Shown: piece after piece, positions 27,601-39,984 of the stretch
Numbering within the stretch: the stretch's first letter is position 1
Layout: every line of letters starts with the position of its first letter
Assembly: GCA_035582835.1 (NCBI GenBank)
Contig: JAYKAV010002031.1
Span: 318,007 to 382,006, forward strand
DNA from: Phoebastria nigripes
Lineage: Eukaryota; Chordata; Aves; Procellariiformes; Diomedeidae
Reading direction: 5' to 3'
Length of the DNA: 64,000 nt
Made by a program: the position numbers and the translations under genes
The notes under the pieces: model-generated
What the model saw: only the letters and a program-made list of their open reading frames with translations
The model's database searches: none
Told to the model about the DNA's origin: nothing

Positions 27601-30600
27601 GGGGATCCCATCAACTGCAATGCTTTTAACCTGTACACGTGATTCTAAGAGCCTAACTGAGCTGTCTGCCCCTGAGATTGGTCCATGTCTTTATTCACTC
27701 TTAGCAGACCTTGAAAATACAACTAACAGGAAAGATGGTGTAAATATCTATAAAGCAATTTTCAAGGTATGATACTTCTTGCTGAGTACATGCTACAAGG
27801 CATTATTCAGGTCTTTTCCTCAGCAGTGCTTTATCGATACAGGTTTCCTCTAATGTTTATTATGCAGGTCTAAGACATTTACTGTTACACGAAATATTGG
27901 GGATTTGGCTGCTAGTAAGATGACTCCAGTTCTTCTACCTGAAACAGTGCCTGACATAATGAAGATGTCCTTCGATTCAGATTCTGCATCAGGCGAGACT
28001 GATAACATCAGGGTAAATGATGTAGTGTCTGACTATTTTTAATCAGTGGGAGACCATTTCTTTTCTCCATAGGAAAATGTACAATTAATCTCTGACCAAT
28101 GCTGCTTCGCTCAAAATAAGTCAGGTTCAATCTAATAACACACATAGCCCTATAGTAACATTATTTTAAAATCTGGAGTGTAATACATCAGACTTGCAAC
28201 ACTTTTTCAAAAGCAAAAGCATTTTCTTTGGTAATTAATTTTACACTGCCATCTACAGGATAGGCCCACAATCTTTAAAATACTTTGCAACCATTATGCA
28301 AGCATCACATTCCTGGGGCAGCCACAAATGTTCTACGAGACGCTCCATTGCTCGACTTATAGAGCCAAATTTAATGCTTATAAGCATCCTGATTCAAGGA
28401 TGGATGGCAGTTTGTGTGTCAAGTCAAATCACATCCAGAGCTACAGTTTTCCATAAAAGCCAGTACAGACTTTCTATGATGGGCAGTGTTGTGAAGGCAT
28501 CACTGTGACAATTCATTCAGTGAAAGACTGACAGAGGTGAGGAATACACTGTCCTGTTCTGGTTTCATTGTTGTCCTGAACTCTGAAGGGTTTTCAGATA
28601 AAATAAGAGACGAACAGAGGATGAGTACAGCACTTTCCTATAGAGAAGTCAATAGGCACGTGTACTGTCAGTGAGAGCAGTTTCCAATAGTCTGGAACAA
28701 GCAAAGTTCTTCTGCTTTGTGCCTCTGTGCTGCCCTTCCTGAAAACTCAGTGCTCCACAGTTATTCTTAAATGAACATCAACTGAAAAATGGCACTAATT
28801 GGAGCATTTCCCAGTATCATTAGAATTTCCTTTGGAAAGAAAATACTAGCATTAAAATTCCAGTTTTTCAGTGGGGTTCATACAAGTTTGGAATCTTGTG
28901 AGACATGATAAACTGAGTAAAAAATGAATTGCAAACCTGTATTACATGTGAAATGAAAGCTGATGATTATGTGTCTTTAGCTATTTGCTTCGTTGCTCCA
29001 GGAAATCATAGTTTTCATTTCATGGATTTGATTCTAATTTTAATTAATTTTAATTTGTTCCTCTGCAAGCATTGCTTAACACATGTAAATTACATAGTTT
29101 TGAGTGGAAATTTCTAACATCTAATATGCTTTGACCATCTAGTTGATATAGTCTCACATTCATGTCAGACCTCAACTGAGACAGAATTTTCATGGACATA
29201 GATGAAGGTTCTGTTGTTTGACACAATCGTAAATCAAAGGAAAGAACTCCAGTCAGTCTAGAGCACACTCAGATTTATCAAGAACCTGTTAACACTGTCT
29301 AACACTCCAGGAAAACAAAATTAAATATTTAGAATTAATTTGTGATATAATTTTCCATTCTTATAGCCTGAAGCTCTTTTTACACTAGATAGTCTAATCA
29401 AGCCATCCAGTTGATAATTTTGTCCAATTGAAAACCAAGTTGTCCTATGTCACAGCCTTGCTATCTCAAATAAACTAGTTAATTCCTCCTGCAGAATACA
29501 TGTAGCTATTACCGAAACAGGACTCATAACATGCAAGTATTCCTCTTACTGTTGTCCAGTTTAACTTGACATATGTATTATCTAATAGGACAGACAGTCT
29601 GCAGAAGATGTTTCATTGGGAAATTCCTTCCCCTTTGGACACTCTTCTTCCCGAAAAGAGCCATTTGTTCAGTCTATGTGCTCCAATGCAAGTACATTTG
29701 GGTTTCAAGTGTGCATTGAGACGAAAAGCGTACATGCAGCATTTATCAAAAATGTGCCTCTCTATTACCTAGTTGGAGAGCATGCCCTTAGAATAAGCTT
29801 CAAGCCAGGTAAGTACAACTGTGCACAGAAAAGAAAGTAACAGGTGGGTGGGTAGGGGTGTGTGTATATACACATACACATTTGTATATGTACATGTATA
29901 TCTTTTGTATCTTAAGTACCACTAAAACCACCATTAGACCTACCAGCCCTGGCAGTATTGGCAACAGACTACACCTGTAGCAGGAATCCGTTTCTCCCCC
30001 ACTCATCTGAGCAGCAATTTCCCAACTCTCCCAGCAATGCCGCTCAGCATGGCCAGCGTCAAGCAGAGCTGATCTGTGCCTGCAGAGCGTGTCTGATGCA
30101 TCCTGAATCATTGGATTTGGGATGCAAGCACAGAGCAATTGGACATGGGCAATAGATCTGATGCCGTGTCCTGTAGCTACACTCTAAAAACCCAGCCTCT
30201 TAAAGGGAATTATGGATTAACCCTGCCAGGATCTAGTCTTTAATGTCTTAATCCGTGATCATAAGAAGTAAAAACACAGCAGGCCACTGAATCTAGGTCT
30301 CCTAAGTATCAAACTAATGGCCTAACCATTGGGCCATTCTTTACAATTCAAGAGTTGAGCCTCAATTCCTCTCTGATACCTAATTTGCTATCCCATAGTG
30401 TTATCTAGATAAGCAGTCCAAATCACTTGGCTTAAATCTGCTGATCATTCTGTTTATTGACTTGAAAAGAATCTAGTATTATGCTAATATTTTAAAATTT
30501 GGTAAGAATCTAGTATTATGCTAATGTTTTAAAATTTGGTTATTGCCAGTATGTGCTTTAGCTATTACAGAAATTTTTTAACAAAAAGTTGCTCAATACC

Positions 30601-31940
30601 AAAAATAATCAATGAACATTTATATTTTCATTTGGGGAAGAATGGCTAAATAACCCAATTTTTGCTATAATTTATTCTATTATTCAGTTGCTAATACTAA
30701 CAGTAATACTAATTGTCATGCAATTTCAGTTTACACAGAGGCACCTATTGAAAAAATACAGGTCACAATTCAAGCAGGAGACCAAGCTCCTACAAAAATG
30801 GTACGTTTAGTAACATTTGAAGATCCACAGGCACAAGTATCTTCCAGCAAAGAAGCAATTAAAAGAGTGAAGAAAATCCTTGATGATACCGATAACCAGG
30901 TACTGCTGTAAAAATCCACTTCTAGATTTGTGGGAGACATTACACAAAGCTTAGTTATTTATGGTTCTTTTACTAAGTAGCCTCCTTTGTTTAGACAGTA
31001 TACAAAAATTGGAAAATAAAGACAAGTTACAAGTCTTACAACAAGACTTTGGGTACACAAGTCTTTCTGCAGGTCTTTTTTTTGTATTCATCTCTTCTGC
31101 AAGTGAAGGACATTAGAAAGAGCGGGTTGGTTTTGTAGCTCTTTCTGAAAACCTCTTGTAAGATACAAAATAGCTGCTGTGTGCCCAAAAGGTAGTATGT
31201 TCTTTCCAGCTACTGCAACTGTAGCAAAAAGGTATGATACCCACCTACACAACGCCCTGAGATAGTCACAGCTACAGCACTGTCTTTACCAANATTAGTT
31301 ACATGTAATTGTATGATCAACAATTTCTACACATGTTCATTATCACAAAAGGGTTTGGGGTATTATTCTACTTATGTGTGGTTTTAACACATTATTATAA
31401 ATTTGCCTTACTGTGATGTATTGCAAGAATGCTATATCAGGCATACATTTTGTCTTCTCAGGCAGCAGAGAGATTCATAGCTGTCTGTATCTGATTTTAC
31501 TTACAGCCTTCTGCAGGAACACAGAAAAATAATTTTGTTTTTCCAATGGTACCGTTGACTAGGGGACAAGAAAATCCAGAAGCTCATCATCCAGTGCCAG
31601 CAGCACCAGTGGAAGTGCCGAGAGTACAACGAGCAGCCCCTCCAGCAGCGACTCTGACAACAGAGCATCACAGGGAGGCACCCAGATAAATCTGAAAGCA
31701 AGACGGTCCAACGCCAAAGGAAAGAAATTCTACCCCTTTGGGGACAGCAGCGGTAGCAGCAGCAGCAGTAGTGGTAGCAGCAGCAGCAGCAGTAGTGGTA
31801 GCAGCAGCAGTAGCAGCAGTAGCAGCAGCAGTAGCAGCAGTAGTAGCAGAAAAAGCAGCAGTAGTAGTAGTAGTAAAAGCAGTAGTAGTAACAGCAGCAG
31901 TAGCAGCAAAAGCAGCAGCAGCAGTAGCAGCAGCAAGGGC

Positions 31941-31971
<31 letters not shown>

Positions 31972-34900
31972 AGGGCAGCAGTAGTAGCAGCAGTAGTAAC
32001 AGCAAAAGCAGGAGTAGCAGCAGCAAAGGCAGCAGCAGTAGCAGCACAGGTAGCAGCAACAGCAGCAGCAGCATTAGCAAAGCATCTGGTATAAAGCATA
32101 AGGCTAAGAAGCAGTCCAAGACCACATCATTTCCACATGCCAGCGCTGCCGAAGGAGAGAGAAGTGTCCATCAGCAGAAGCATAAAACACAGAGTAGCAG
32201 CAGTAGCAGCAGAAGCACCAGCAGTGGCACCAGCAGCAGCAGTGAAAGCATTGGTGTTTCCCATCACCACAGCAAATATGAAAGACAAACTGAGCCGAAA
32301 CATGTCAAGTCCCAATTTAACAGTCACAGTAGTTATGATGTTTCTACAGAATGGGTAAAATTTTCTAATGTTTTGACATCTGCTAGGAGGCGATCCTTAG
32401 TGAGCTCTAGGTAATAACTCCTTCTGGAATTTTGCAGGAATATCACCTTCCAAAAGTATACCGGCTCCATTTCAGGTCTGCTCACGTCCATTGGGTAGGT
32501 CCCTAATTCAAGTGCACATTCCTGTGGTGGCTACAGTTGATATGATCAAGCATATTACTGAAGGGCTTTGTTTGGTTCATTTCACTTGAGCATTCCATAC
32601 TGTCCAATATCAGCATTGACGATGGCCAAAATAATCATATTTATTACTAAAATACCGACTATTACACCACATCCTTCTGTTGTTGCGGCACTTGCAATCC
32701 TCAAATTTTGGTCGGGACACCTTTGGGCTAGATGCTGTACAATGCAGCCAAAGCTAAGTTAACAAAGGTCATGGGGGAATTATAAAACAGCAGGATCTTC
32801 CAATAGGAATAGCTGTGTCCACAGTTTTTAGGCAATCACGGTAAAATCATCACGTATGTGGATTGTATCAGAAACCAGGTTCAGTATGCATTATGGCACA
32901 AAGGTATTTTAAGTATATATTAGAAAGATGATAATGTAGTGGCTTTTGTAGGTGTTACCTGTAAAGTTATTATGTATCCTGCTTATGAAAGAGAAAGATG
33001 ATTTACAGTGCTTTTAATTAAATTGTAATCTCTTTTTTATTTCTAAAAAAATATGGATATGTTTGACCACTTATTAAGTGTCAGTTTTTATTTTCCCTAA
33101 CATTAGACCTGGATAATGTGATGTTGCCATTTGCAGTCACTGTCTACGCGGCCTTCCTATCAGCAGCAGTGGATCCGAGACACATTCCTACCCAACATAT
33201 TTCATGGCTGCATTATGACAATAAAAATAACACTCTAGATATGTCTAAGTCTGTCTGTTAGCTCTAGAGGGAGGCTGATAGCTCTGATTTTGATGTCTAC
33301 GCTGTAAAACTAGAGGCCATGGCATAGGTTTTTAACCTATTTTTGTTTCATAGCATCCAGATCGGAAGATATCAAGCAGCTCATCGTCATCTTCCTCTGA
33401 GTCAGGAAGCAGCCACAGCAACAGCAGCAGCAGTGGCAGCAGCAGCAGGAGCAGTCACCCAAGCGGCACCAGCAGCAGCAGCAGCAGCCACCGCCACGGA
33501 GGAAACGCTGGCCACAGCTCAAGGCGGAGCCACGTGAGCAGGGGAGTCAGCATTCACCACAGCCATGGTTCCAGCCTGACGTGCGAGGTACTACTATCTG
33601 TGTGGTACAAACGAGCAGCGGGCCTTTGCTGGCTGCTGAGCAGGAGCTGTAGGTGTGGTGGCACTCTGACCAGCTGAGGGGCTGGAAGGCTCAGGAAGTA
33701 CACTGCAAGTCCAGTTTGTAAATGCAAAGTCCAAGTCCGTTGAGATATTTTCCCCCCATGAAAACATTTTTTCCAAATTCCCTTGGGTTTAGGGTTTTGT
33801 TTGCTGGTTTCTTGGGTATATTTTCCTTCATTTCTGAAGGTGTTTGCAGTATGTGAAAGCCTGGATTTGGAAATTACAAAAATTGAAGGGAATAGGCTTG
33901 TAAGTTAAGGGGGAAAGAATTTTCTTTTTCCTATGAAAGCCCAAAATGCAAAATAAATTGCATTAAGGTAAAAATGGGGAGGAAATAAATAGGTTTTATT
34001 TAATTTTTTTTTTTAACTTAAGTCAGCCTAATTATTTTTAGATGTAGACCTGAGATCATGAGTGCATGCAGAGTATAACTAAAATCAGACTCTCCATGGT
34101 CATTACTGATTGTTAAAGGTAAAGTCCCATTAAGCACAGATCATCTTTGCCTTTATTACACACTTATTATTCTATAGCTTTATGAAGTAAAGGTATCTAC
34201 ATAATAATAGAACAAATAGCTCTGCAAATACAGGCAATGTCTATGGGAACTCTGCTACTAAGAAGGATTTCAGCATAATCAATTGGCTTGAAGGAGCTAT
34301 AGTATAGTAAAATATGTTGTGAATGTGTATACTGCTATGAAGATATCTAGTACATATTGTAGGCAGCTATTTGAAATATTAAATAATGCACAAAATCTTC
34401 CTAAGTGCATAAAGATAGTTTGGAAGAGTCTTGGATCTGCATCAAAACAATCACATCTTTGAAAATTCCTGGTGGTAATGAAATAATCAAGATTCTAACC
34501 AAATTTATTCTTAAATATTGGGGATATAGAATTAAGTATCGCAAACTAAACTGATGAAGGGCGAGGGCTGCTTCCTGCTACCGGCGCACATACACTGGAC
34601 TGTAGGATCTCCAGTGAATACACAGAAATACTTAAGCACAGATGGTTGGGGGTTGTTTTTCAGCGCAACTTCCTGGGAGACGTAATTCCACCTGGCATTA
34701 CGATTGTGGCACAGGCAGTAAGGAGTGACAACAGAAATCAAGGTTATCAAGCTACAACATATGTTCGTTCTGATGCTGCCAAAGTTGATCTGCAACTAGT
34801 TGTGGTTCAGCTGGCTGAAACCAATTGGAAAGCGTGTGCTGATGCTGTAATACTGCCTCTGAAAGCACAGGTAAGCACACAGGCAGCTTCGCCCAGAGAG

Positions 34901-37900
34901 ANATCTAAAAACCCCAGAGTTTTTTAAATAAGCACAGAGCACCTGCTGATTAGGAGAACAAAAGAGGAGAAACATACATATTTTGAAATGTTTCACAAAG
35001 TTTGTGAAATTTCAGAAAATGTTCCTATCTTTCACCATTCGTTTGAATTAAAAATAAAAAATAAAAAAAATCAACCACTTCAAAATCTGGCAAAAAAAAG
35101 ATATTGACTTTCAAGATACATCAAAATATGACCAGTAGAAGTATAAAAAATGCTTGAAAAATTGACTGCCTCATTACTACCTACCATTTGCTCTACTATG
35201 AGTTTGCTTTTCTGGGAAACAGGCTGTTTTTCTCTATATAATTCATTTCAGAAGGCTCATAACTCAAATGCATTTGAAATGTTGTGTTTCTTAGGATTTA
35301 TATGAAAAGATGGAAAAAGTAAAGTTGGGTAATGGGTTGATGCCTGAGAGAGCATCATAAATGAAGGAACAGGTCTTCCCTTTTCTGTTTTTGCATCTTC
35401 CTGCGCTGAGCTTCCCATGTGCCTTTTAATGCAAGAGGTCTTTGCGTAACAATTTACAAACCTCTGCTTTTCGCAGCTGCAGTTAACAAATTCAGCATGA
35501 TATTTCAGTATTGAAAAAAGTGGGGTGGGGTTCAAATCAAGAGGTATTGGGGAAGGCTAATAGAAATTACAGTGCAGTCTTCTTCTAGAAAAAAATACAT
35601 ATTGATTATGAAGTTACCAAGTCTAAGGAAATCTCAGGAAATTATGACAAACCTGATGTTTCAGGGGCTGCTTTGAGACAGGAACATGTACATGTAGTTC
35701 GGCACAGCCTAGCAAACTTTTTTTCTGCTATGCCTCAGATTTTTCCGGATGTAGTAAAAATTTCTCTGTGAGCCTATTTAGAGCAAAAGAAAGACTTGGA
35801 AACATTAAGGATCAATGTGAAGCTTTGGGAAGGAAGAAAAGCTTGTATTTTGAAATGGTCAAGGGTGGTTCTGTGATTCTTTTCTGAAACTTGGGTGACT
35901 GTTTCCCTGTTTGTAAAGGCCAGACTGAGATGGGGCAAGGAGTGCCGGGGCTACAGGATAGCAGCCATTGCTACCACTGGCCAACTGGCGAGGAAGCCGG
36001 CCATGCAGCTGAAGGTGCAATGGGGAAACCTTCCATCCTGGATAAAAAAGACAAGCACAAAGTGTGTAATTCTCTCTTTCCTAAGTTGTTGTTTTGCCTT
36101 TCTTATGCTAGTTGGCTTTATAAAAACACTGAAAAATTTGATGAAATTTTTCAACCCAAACATGTTTGGGGTCTTTTTTGGATCAAAAACACAAGTTCAA
36201 TGGCACAAAAGTATTTTGTGAATGTGTTCTACTTTCTCCACATGTTTCATATTAAAAGATATGCCCCAAATGTTTAAAAACTTGACATGCTTAATTTCAT
36301 TTTCCATATTAAATTATTTGATATTTCAGTTCAAAATTACTTTTTGTTTTGAAATGTCCTTCTATTCAGTCTCAAAAAATACCCAGTTAAAATGAGCAAA
36401 ATAAAACCAATGTGTTTCCTCTGGATAAAATCAACCATTTAATTTGACCCGAAGTATTATTTCTTTGACTTTTCAGTTCTTCCTTTGTTTCCCTGATTTT
36501 TCAGAACTGCCAGTAGTCCTCATCCTCCCATGTCTGCTTTTGCTCCTGTACCTGAGTTTGTCACATCTTGTTTATCTCTAGATTCATGCAATACGTTCCT
36601 GGTGCAGCACTCGTGTTGGGCTTCTCAGAAGCACATCAGAAAAATCCATCTCATGAATTTATAGTAAGGGCAGCTGCAACATCTCCACGAACAATTGATA
36701 CAGTAATTAAAGCTCCTGGGGTATGTGTCAATTTTTATTTTCTTTTTCCTTATCTTTAATGGATTTTCAAATAATAACATTTTGATACTTAATGTAAAGA
36801 AAAAAAAGCAAAACATTCCTTTTTAGAGAAGCTGCTACATACCTGACTACATTACATGAGGCTTGAAATACATACAAGAGTACTCTTGATTTTGTGCTGC
36901 TTTGGTGCAATGTAGCAATAAGTTGAAAATCAGATTCTGTAGTCAAATACCTTATTTCCATGCTGAGAACAGCAGTTAGACCCAAATTGTCTCAAGTATG
37001 ACTGCTCTGCACTCACACCTTTATTCATTTTACCCAGTGTGACTAGTTCTGTGGGATGTATAGGGGTCTCAGAGCAGATAATGGAGGCCTTGAGAACACC
37101 TTGCACTCTGTTACAACCATGTACGGCATCTATCTGTGTTGGCACTCAAGTCCCACATCTGCAGTAACCATGCTTGATGAGACAGGTCTGAGCAAGTTAT
37201 GACAGCCACAAATACAACTCTGCCTTAACCAAACTGGAGCAGTTAGTTACACTCTCAGAGCAGCTTGCACAGACTGGATCTGCAGAATCCCACTAATTAA
37301 TTGGTCCTTGTCCACCAAATCCCTACGCACTGCTTTGAAAAACTTCCCCTGTGGATCTCTGGCAAATTAATAACATCCAGCTATTCCTACACAGAGAAAT
37401 TAGTGTGTCTTTAACCTTCCATGGTGCTTCACTATTGCAGGATCTTTAATATATGATAATGAAGAAGTAGGCACACTAGGCATTAATTTGATTCTCTTGG
37501 TAAATGTAATTTGTAGCTACAGTGAGGGATCTTACCCCAATGCTCATCATGCCAGTTTTCAGCTCTAATGGATGCTGTTCACTTTTCCAGACACATCCAT
37601 CGACTTACTCAGTTACTTAACTTGTTACCTTATTTTTTAAGAAGTCACTTAATTATCACTTAAACTTCATCTATGTTGGTTACTTTCCAATGCCCTTAAC
37701 AATTTCTCAAGAAGTCAAGAAGTGTGACTAGAAGAGAAGACAATGATTCCTCACAAAAGCTTAAGGTTTGGGTGCATCCTGGAGAGACTAACACAACTGC
37801 AATTGTATGCAGTTCTTCAAGAGTTTTTTTTCAAGATAAGAGTCTTTTTTTGTTTGCAGTCATATCGTGAGCAATATGGTTCAATTTATCTTAATGTATT

Positions 37901-39953
37901 TTCATTTCTGCTTTTTCAGGTAACACTTTACTATCAGGCACTCCGGATGCCATTCACTCTGCCCTTAGGCCCATCTCCAACTTACGAGACTCGAGATATC
38001 ACTGCCTGGAATTTATTTCCTGAAATAGCTTCACAAATAGCACAAGAAGATCAATGTAAATATTACTTACATGCTTGTCTCATGAATAAGCAATGTTTGT
38101 AGATCAGTCCTCTGCCATGACTGGGCCTTGCCTTTCCTTGTAGTGGTCTTATAGCAAAGCATAGTGTCTCTAACCCTGCTTTCTCAACAGCTCATTCCTT
38201 CACTTAGAAGCATGTTTGTTGGCAGGTGAATGAAGAGACTTCAAACTGATGTAAATATTCAGAGTTCAGGAACCACTCCTGTCTGCAAGTCCTAGAGGTT
38301 GTCTTTTGCCCCTTCTAAGAAGGTGCCATCTCTGCATTGAGAGCCATCAGATGATGGGTACAAGACAGATCATGCATTTTCTGCCCTGTTTATTTTCTTC
38401 AAAAAGGAGTTATGTGAGTCTTAGCTGGTTGGTGCCTAGCACTTCTGTGGGAAATGTGAACTACTTTTTATCATGGCTACTATTTTTAGTTTCTCAAGAA
38501 TTTGGTACATTTTAGTCCCTGTTAGCTTGAGTTTTGTGTTTAGCATGTAATCAAAATCAATACTAGTATAGTGTATATCTGGTAGTTATTCTGTAGTGCT
38601 ATCCTGTCCTTACAGACTCTGGCAGCCTTGAAAGCTTCTGCCAAGGAGATGTTGAAGTTTCTTTCCTGTTTGCTGGGTAGTTCAATCTCACAGAGGTGGC
38701 CTTCAATACTTTGTAGCAGCACGCATGACATTGTCACATCTGTCATTTCTTTTCCGGTTTTGTTTTGCAGCCACGTGTGAAGTCAGTGAGGGAGATTTCA
38801 AAACATTCGATCACATGAGCCGTACATATTCTTTCAATAAAAGCTGCAACCTGATAGTGACCCAAGACTGTACTGAACACCCAAAATTCATCATTACTAC
38901 AAGAAAGGTTGATCCTCAGTCTTTCTCAAGAGAGGTTCACATAAATACAACCTCAGCGTAAGTGTGGTTTATCCTGAGGGCTCAGAAATTAGGTATAAAG
39001 TTTCAGGGAGTTAGTCTGTGGATGGGAGATGTCTAGCTCCTAGGTGAAACTGGTTTGCAATCAGATGTTTGGGGAAAGGTGGGATTTCCAGAAGGAATCC
39101 TCACCTGAGACTCTTTCGTTTAGTTGCTCCTGTCTTCAATTTCACAGCTACTGTTATCTGATAACCTGCTCATTAAGTACCCACACTGTCTTTTCTTTAA
39201 AGTTTGAATCTCAAAACCCAACATCACAATTAATTTTGCACTTTGGAAAGAAAACAGCTCATTCTTTCATTCAAAATTCAGATATTCAAATTGGTTCTCT
39301 GCTAGCTTTGGTCACAAATATCTCTACTTTTCACATTTTAAATTAACCACTAGTTTCTTCTTTTTTTTTTCTTTTTCTGAAGGAACATCACAATCTGTCC
39401 TGCTGCAAATTCATCTCTCCTTGTGGCATGCAATGAAGAACCAGTTCTATCACACCGTGGAGTGTCTGAGTATGAAAAAGGTAAGCTGTGATACCCACTT
39501 TTCCAGGACTGACCTGGAAACTAAATATCTTCAAGATATTTTTATAAATTGCACAGAAAAATCTCAATGTAAAGAAAACACAGGTGGGATTAATTCAAAG
39601 AAAGTCTAGAGACTTTCCTTTCTTAAGTTTTGTATTGACTTACATTCCTGTTTCCTATAGTATGTACACTCTTACTTTCCCCCAGCATAACTGACAGGTA
39701 AATAAAGCCTTTTCTTATATATATGGTATGTCCAGGTTAGTGATTGTTTAGAAAAAAAGTGCTTGTTTTATTCACAGTTAGATGCTTTGGTTCAGATATT
39801 TAGCTGGAGCACCACCAATGTCATTATCATTTCAAGACTTAGCAGACTGGATAGTAAAGTCAGTTCCAACTACAGGGAACAGCAGTAGAATATTTTTACA
39901 AATAAAGAGATAATGTATTCGATTTTAGTTTTGTCACTCTACACACACACATG

Positions 39954-39984
<31 letters not shown>

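Noticed and set aside
31668..32125. Poly-Ala and poly-Leu open frames on both strands
   Set aside because: They are other-frame readings of the AGC/AGT phosvitin array (GCA gives Ala, CTG gives Leu on the - strand). The Ser frame joins conserved exons on its 3' side.
33337..33537. Cys-rich (- strand) and Ala-rich (+ strand) frames
   Set aside because: Shadows of the exon 25 serine codons; the AGC frame fits phases and neighbours.
35891..36277. 128-codon + strand open frame
   Set aside because: It overlaps exon 27 in another frame and runs into the intron. The 35919-36061 frame carries the conserved lipovitellin-2 motifs.
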